Under the pieces are notes generated by a model. That model was not told the origin of the DNA and searched no databases. It saw nothing but the letters and a program-made list of their open reading frames with translations. A DNA stretch of 64,000 nt from the NCBI RefSeq assembly GCF_004116465.1, contig NZ_PDJV01000003.1, forward strand, positions 1 to 64,000. The letters are read 5' to 3'. The stretch comes from Arcobacter sp. F2176. GTDB taxonomy: Bacteria; Campylobacterota; Campylobacteria; Campylobacterales; Arcobacteraceae. The position numbers and the translations under genes are program-made. Of this stretch, positions 60,266 to 64,000 are shown one piece after another; position 1 is the stretch's first letter, and each line of letters starts with the position of its first letter.

Positions 60266-62179
60266 ATGGCAAAACATCAATTTCAAACAGAAGTTGGACA
60301 ACTATTACATTTAATGACTCACTCTTTATACTCAAACAAAGAGATTTTTATAAGAGAATTAGTATCAAATGCAAGTGATGCAATTGATAAGTTAAATTAC
60401 TTAAAATTAACAGATGAAAAAATCAAAGCAGCACTTCCTGAGGATTGGGCTGGTGAGATTAATGTTTCTTTTGATGAAGCAGATAAGTCTTTGACGATAG
60501 TAGATAATGGTATTGGTATGACTGATGAAGATTTAATTGCTTCTATTGGTACTATTGCAAAATCAGGAACGAAATCATTTATTGAAGCAATGACTGGTGA
60601 TGCGAAAAAAGATTCGAACTTAATCGGTCAATTTGGTGTTGGTTTTTATTCTGTATTTATGGTGGCATCTCATGTTGATGTTATCTCTAAAAAAGCAGGT
60701 GAAGAGACAGCATACAAATGGTCAAGTAATGGTTCTGGTGAGTTTGACTTAGGTCCTTGTACAAAAGAATCAACTGGAACTGTTATTTATATCAAATTAA
60801 AAGATGAAGAAGCAGAAGAGTTCGCTAGCAAACATAGAATCGAAAATATTGTTAAAAAATATTCAGATCATATTGCTTATCCAATTTTCTTAAATTATTC
60901 AGAAGAAGTAACTGAAGAGTTGAGTGAAGAAGATAAAAAAGCTGGAAAAGAAGCTAAAAAAACTACTGAAAAAAGACATGATAAAATAAATGCAGCAACA
61001 GCTCTTTGGATGCAACCAAAAGCTAAAATCAAAAAAGATGAGTACAATGATTTTTATAAATCAATCTCTCATGACTCTATGGATCCTATGCTTACAATGC
61101 ATACAAGAGTTGAAGGTGTAAATGAGTATACAACACTATTTTATATCCCTTCAATCGCTCCTATGGATATGTATAGAGCTGATTATCAACCAGGTGTTAA
61201 ACTTTATGTTAAAAGAGTATTTATCACAGATAGCGAAAAAGAATTATTACCTACTTACTTAAGATTTGTAAGAGGTATTATTGATAGTGAAGATTTACCA
61301 TTAAATGTTTCAAGAGAAATCTTACAAGAAAATAGAGTAATGGCAAATATCAAACAAGGTTCAGTAAAAAAAATCTTAAGTGAGATTAAAAAATTATCTA
61401 AAGATGAAGAAAAATACGCTGAATTTGTAGCTCAATATAACAGAGCTTTAAAAGAGGGTGCTTACCAAGATTATACAAATAAAGAAGCTTTATTAGAACT
61501 ACTTAGATACAAATCAACAAAAACTGAAGCTGGTAAAATGACTTCATTAGAAGCATATAAAGATAGAGCTGACAGTGAACAAAAAGCTATTTATTATATC
61601 ATTGGTGAAAATGAAAATGTAATGAAAAACTCACCATTACTAGAAGCTTATAAGAAAAATGATATCGAAGTATTAATTTGTGATGACAAAGAGATTGACG
61701 AAATCATCACTCCAGGATTACAAGCTTATAAAGAGTGGGAATTTAAAGACATCACTTCTTGTGAAGCTCCAAAAGTAGAACAAAGTGAAGAAGCAAAAAA
61801 AGAGGTTGAAGAAAAATTTGAATCAATCACTAAAAAAATCAAAGATATCTTAGGAGAAGCTGTTAAAGAAGTAAGAGTAACTAACAGATTAAGTGAATCA
61901 CCATCTTGTGTTACAAAAGATGCAGGTGACGCACAAATGGCTCAAATGATGCAAATGATGAGAGCAATGGGACAAGCAATGCCAGAAGGCGCTCCAATCC
62001 TAGAAATCAACCCAGAGCATGACATAGTTAAGAAATTAAACGGTTGCCCAGATGATGCTCTTATTGCAGATGTATCATGGGTATTATTAGACCAAGCGAA
62101 ACTATCTGAAGGTATGGAAATTACTGATGCAGTTCAATTCGCACAAAGACTAAACAGAATTACAGCAAAAGCTCTTTAA
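60266..62179 (+). CDS. htpG: Hsp90-family chaperone HtpG
   Basis: A 637-residue chaperone. The N-terminal ATPase domain has ELVSNASDAIDKL, DNGIGM and the lid region GTIAKSGTKSF and GQFGVGFYS. The middle domain contains YLRFVRGIIDSEDLPLNVSRE with the catalytic arginine. The C-terminal dimerisation domain ends at RLNRITAKAL, with a methionine-rich stretch (MAQMMQMMRAM) before it. It folds and remodels proteins under stress. AAAAAGGAACAAC precedes the ATG. Confidence 0.96.
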   Translation: MAKHQFQTEVGQLLHLMTHSLYSNKEIFIRELVSNASDAIDKLNYLKLTDEKIKAALPEDWAGEINVSFDEADKSLTIVDNGIGMTDEDLIASIGTIAKSGTKSFIEAMTGDAKKDSNLIGQFGVGFYSVFMVASHVDVISKKAGEETAYKWSSNGSGEFDLGPCTKESTGTVIYIKLKDEEAEEFASKHRIENIVKKYSDHIAYPIFLNYSEEVTEELSEEDKKAGKEAKKTTEKRHDKINAATALWMQPKAKIKKDEYNDFYKSISHDSMDPMLTMHTRVEGVNEYTTLFYIPSIAPMDMYRADYQPGVKLYVKRVFITDSEKELLPTYLRFVRGIIDSEDLPLNVSREILQENRVMANIKQGSVKKILSEIKKLSKDEEKYAEFVAQYNRALKEGAYQDYTNKEALLELLRYKSTKTEAGKMTSLEAYKDRADSEQKAIYYIIGENENVMKNSPLLEAYKKNDIEVLICDDKEIDEIITPGLQAYKEWEFKDITSCEAPKVEQSEEAKKEVEEKFESITKKIKDILGEAVKEVRVTNRLSESPSCVTKDAGDAQMAQMMQMMRAMGQAMPEGAPILEINPEHDIVKKLNGCPDDALIADVSWVLLDQAKLSEGMEITDAVQFAQRLNRITAKAL

Positions 62180-62305
62180 TAAAAGAACTATTTGCACGCA
62201 TCTTCTGCGTTGCAAATAGTTTTTCTTTCAATCACGTACTTTAGTACGCTCAATCAAAAAAAACTATCTGCGCCTTGAATCTACATACAACTAGTTCTTT
62301 TATTA
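62177..62305. repeat. 129-base palindromic element including the htpG terminator
   Basis: The outer arms TAATAAAAGAACTA (62177-62190) and TAGTTCTTTTATTA (62292-62305) are perfect inverted copies. Inside lie a strong hairpin (62187-62220, ACTATTTGCA...TGCAAATAGT) followed by TTTTT, and a small CGTAC/GTACG hairpin (62235-62248). The first inner hairpin is an effective terminator for htpG. The nested design suggests a repeat element; copies elsewhere in the genome are not testable here. Confidence 0.65.
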
Positions 62306-62359
62306 ATTTATTTTTATGTAGATATGTAATAAAATTATTTATTATTATGAGGAATTATT

Positions 62360-62827
62360 ATGTTCAAAGAAATCTTGAAAAGCTTGTTGTATACAATATT
62401 CAATTATTTTATTTTAGTAATTTGTTTTAATATGATATTCATTTTGGCAATAGGATTTTCATTTAATATTAATGATGATTCTTTTGCTTTTAATAAAATA
62501 TTAGTTGTAACAAGTTCTATTATCGCAATATTTTGGTTTTATTTTTCAATCACAGATAGAAAGAGTTTTAAATTCTCTTTTTCTAATAGAAAATTTAATT
62601 ATATCAAGCTATTTACTATTTTATTTTTTTCTCATATCATATCTTTTTTAGTTAATTATTTCTATCCAGAGTTTATAATAAATAATATAGTTGATAATCA
62701 AGAAAATATTTTAAATATGATTTATATAATATCAGATTCGCTTTTGTTAAAATTAATAGTTGTTCCTTTCATTTTGTTTATAGGTTTAAAAAATACTATT
62801 TATTATTTTTTGCTTTCACTTCTTTAA
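62360..62827 (+). CDS. Short membrane protein, possibly a truncated CPBP-type protein
   Basis: A 155-residue protein with four to five hydrophobic segments and a positively charged loop (about 70-88). I do not recognise it with certainty. The last part (LLLKLIVVPFILFIGL) looks like the entry to the CPBP intramembrane protease motif, where an EExxFR motif would be expected but is missing. Reading the neighbouring frame gives VYRFKKYY instead, which could be a decayed remnant. It may be a truncated gene or a separate small family. GAGGA precedes the ATG. Confidence 0.5.
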   Translation: MFKEILKSLLYTIFNYFILVICFNMIFILAIGFSFNINDDSFAFNKILVVTSSIIAIFWFYFSITDRKSFKFSFSNRKFNYIKLFTILFFSHIISFLVNYFYPEFIINNIVDNQENILNMIYIISDSLLLKLIVVPFILFIGLKNTIYYFLLSLL

Positions 62828-62894
62828 AGTAAAATAACTTCCATATTAATAGATTATTTTATGCTATAAATTTAAAATCAAAGAAGGACTCAAA

Positions 62895-63191
62895 GTGACA
62901 AAAGAATATATTATTAATTATCTTAGTGAACATAAAGATGAATTTTCTAAAAAATTTGGTATTACTAAGCTTGGGCTTTTTGACTCTTATGTTAGAAGTG
63001 AAGCTAAAGAGAATAGTGATATAGATATTCTTGTGGAGCTTGAAAATGGTCTTATTAACATTTACGATAAAAAATCTGAGTTTAGAAATGTATTAGAAAA
63101 TCACTTTCAAAAGAAGATTAATATTGTAAGAGAAAAATATTTAATACCTATAATAAAAGAAGATATTTTAAGAGAAGTAAAATATATTTAG
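62895..63191 (+). CDS. MNT-type minimal nucleotidyltransferase
   Basis: A 98-residue nucleotidyltransferase-fold protein. The active-site region reads LGLFDSYVRSEAKENSDIDI, where the usual GSY motif has Asp in place of Gly. The DxD acidic pair (DIDI) is intact. It starts with GTG at 62895 after AAGGACTCAAA. MNT proteins pair with HEPN toxins and can adenylylate them. Here it stands 24 bases upstream of a second MNT gene and without its own HEPN partner. The glycine change may weaken activity. Confidence 0.85.
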   Translation: MTKEYIINYLSEHKDEFSKKFGITKLGLFDSYVRSEAKENSDIDILVELENGLINIYDKKSEFRNVLENHFQKKINIVREKYLIPIIKEDILREVKYI

Positions 63192-63203
63192 ATTCCAATA
63201 TGA

Positions 63204-63209
63204 TATAAT
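63204..63209 (+). promoter_or_regulatory. -10 box for a probably leaderless mntA transcript
   Basis: TATAAT ends five bases before the ATG at 63215 and no ribosome binding site lies between. Transcription would start at or next to the ATG, giving a leaderless mRNA. Confidence 0.5.
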
Positions 63210-63214
63210 ACTAT

Positions 63215-63523
63215 ATGGAAAAAGAATTATTAAATAAAATTAAAATTGAGAAACAAAAACTTTTAGAAGATGGTTTTAAAATCATTGGAGTGTTTGGTTC
63301 TTATGCTACTAATACTCAAACAAAAGATAGTGATATTGATTTATTGTATGATATTGAGCCTACTTTTGTGAAAAAATATGCTGGCTTTGAGGCTTTTTCT
63401 CGATTGTCTGAGATAAAAGAATCTTTGCAAAAATCTTTGAATCTTAAAGTTGATATTTCTACTATTGATAATAATTCTACTACATTTAAAAAATATGCCC
63501 TAAAAGATGTTGTTTATGTCTAG
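63215..63523 (+). CDS. mntA: MNT nucleotidyltransferase antitoxin (MntA-like)
   Basis: A 102-residue protein with the intact motif GVFGSYATNTQTKDSDIDLL. MntA-type antitoxins neutralise HepT by adding AMP groups to a tyrosine. The gene overlaps the HEPN gene by 17 bases, the usual order for a HepT/MntA module. The lack of a ribosome binding site fits the promoter placement described above. Confidence 0.88.
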   Translation: MEKELLNKIKIEKQKLLEDGFKIIGVFGSYATNTQTKDSDIDLLYDIEPTFVKKYAGFEAFSRLSEIKESLQKSLNLKVDISTIDNNSTTFKKYALKDVVYV

Positions 63524-63848
63524 TGCAAAACAAAAGCTTGAGTTTATTTTAGAAAATATTTCAAATATTGAAGAATTTAAAACTAAATACAAAACTATTG
63601 AAGCTTTGTTAACTGATTCGATGGGTTACAATGCTACTTTAATGTGTTTGTTTCAAATTGGTGAAACATTACATAAGCTAAGAGATGAATCTTTTGCAGA
63701 TAAATTACCTATAAAAGGTACTTATGATGTTAGAAATTTTATTGCACATGATTATGAAGGTGTAAATAAAGTTATTATTGAAGATGTTATAAGATTACAC
63801 TTGCCACAACTTAAAGCAAATATTGAAGTTATTCTTCCAAAAATATAA
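63507..63848 (+). CDS. hepT: HEPN-domain toxin (HepT-like)
   Basis: A 113-residue helical protein of the DUF86/HEPN group. The RNase motif RNFIAH (R76, H81) is followed by Y83, giving the RX4HXY pattern in which the tyrosine is the adenylylation site in studied systems. It is thus a probable RNase toxin of a type VII-like module with MntA. The start may be 63507 or 63516 (three residues later); both overlap mntA and neither has a clear ribosome binding site, which suggests coupled translation. Confidence 0.88.
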   Translation: MLFMSSAKQKLEFILENISNIEEFKTKYKTIEALLTDSMGYNATLMCLFQIGETLHKLRDESFADKLPIKGTYDVRNFIAHDYEGVNKVIIEDVIRLHLPQLKANIEVILPKI

Positions 63849-63908
63849 TCTAAAATTTAAATACATTTCAGAATAAGCTTCTTAAAACAAAAATTTATCT
63901 TTTTTAGT

Positions 63909-63950
63909 TATAATTATTAGTAATGCCTTTAGGTATTACTGATAATTATA
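63909..63950 (+). promoter_or_regulatory. Long hairpin between hepT and the next gene
   Basis: Arms of about 20 bases (TATAATTATTAGTAATGCCT and its near-complement with two wobbles) form a long hairpin around TT. It lies 21 bases before the next start codon. It may terminate the toxin operon or control the following gene. Confidence 0.5.
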
Positions 63951-63971
63951 TGTAATATTAAAGGTAATCAT

Positions 63972-64000
63972 ATGGACTTTGATTTTATTCTTGCTTTTGC
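63972..64000 (+). CDS. Start of a gene cut by the window end
   Basis: ATG at 63972 follows AAGGTAATCAT and the frame stays open to the end of the window, beginning MDFDFILAF. Only ten residues are visible, too few to identify. The start is hydrophobic. Confidence 0.5.

Noticed and set aside
1-64000. CRISPR arrays, tRNA or rRNA genes, prophage or complete insertion sequences
   Set aside because: I looked for regularly spaced repeats, tRNA-like cloverleaf segments and transposase motifs and found none that I can support.

Overview
The window is very AT-rich, with short intergenic gaps, AAGGA-type ribosome binding sites and a gene set that points to an Arcobacter-like member of the Campylobacterota. 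Markers are a CiaB homologue, a catalase gene followed by an ankyrin gene, yeast-type LeuA, a Campylobacter-type ferritin, di-haem peroxidases, TRAP transporters and many c-di-GMP and two-component proteins. TRAP transport, compatible-solute catabolism and an MCE lipid-transport system suggest a marine or brackish free-living lifestyle. This placement is inferred from gene content; no rRNA, tRNA or CRISPR array was found.

Layout. 1-4.8 kb: response regulator, di-haem peroxidase and histidine kinase in one operon, then a second peroxidase. 5-9.9 kb: a TAXI-type TRAP transporter with a LUD protein and an L-2-hydroxyglutarate oxidase. 9.9-21.3 kb: an eleven-gene minus-strand operon for uptake and breakdown of ectoine. 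It encodes a DoeD-like aminotransferase, DoeC-like aldehyde dehydrogenase, DoeA ectoine hydrolase, a TeaABC/UehABC TRAP transporter with a TeaD-like stress protein, an MDR reductase overlapping a divergent proline-racemase-fold enzyme, an M20 deacetylase and a YgjV membrane protein. 21.3-23.1 kb: a long leader with a 49-codon ORF and a three-way-junction fold, then a divergent promoter/operator region and an MFS transporter. 23.1-27.9 kb: HlyD/RbbA/ABC-2 export system. 28-32.8 kb: ferritin, Mn-pyrophosphatase, TSUP transporter, AraC regulator, and LeuA behind a leucine-rich leader peptide. 32.8-33.1 kb: a large palindromic repeat.

33.2-46 kb: a mixed accessory and housekeeping stretch with a RhuM/PLD-like fusion, an AlkC-like glycosylase, YbaK, NAD-glutamate dehydrogenase, a SagB-like oxidoreductase, truncated haemoglobin, a PEBP-like secreted protein, a REC-PAS-GGDEF-EAL protein and an SDR protein. 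46-49.9 kb: a LetAB/PqiAB-type system with LetA split into two half-proteins and a seven-MCE-domain LetB. 50-53.8 kb: catalase, its ankyrin partner and CiaB. 54-60.1 kb: a haemagglutinin-like surface protein, a FecR-domain protein and a CHASE2-GGDEF cyclase in one operon. 60.2-62.2 kb: htpG with an unusual hairpin/micro-ORF leader. 62.3-64 kb: a short membrane protein, two MNT nucleotidyltransferases and a HEPN toxin, then the start of another gene.

The most promising novelty is the ectoine operon. It has no EutABC, the proteins tied to the hydroxyectoine branch elsewhere. It carries a translationally coupled proline-racemase-fold enzyme with a Cys/Thr active-site pair and an MDR reductase. 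5-Hydroxyectoine has its hydroxyl beta to the carboxylate, as in trans-3-hydroxyproline, so dehydration followed by reduction could turn hydroxyectoine into ectoine. The operon also has a structured leader that looks built for translation-coupled control. Both ideas are inferences and are set out in the findings.
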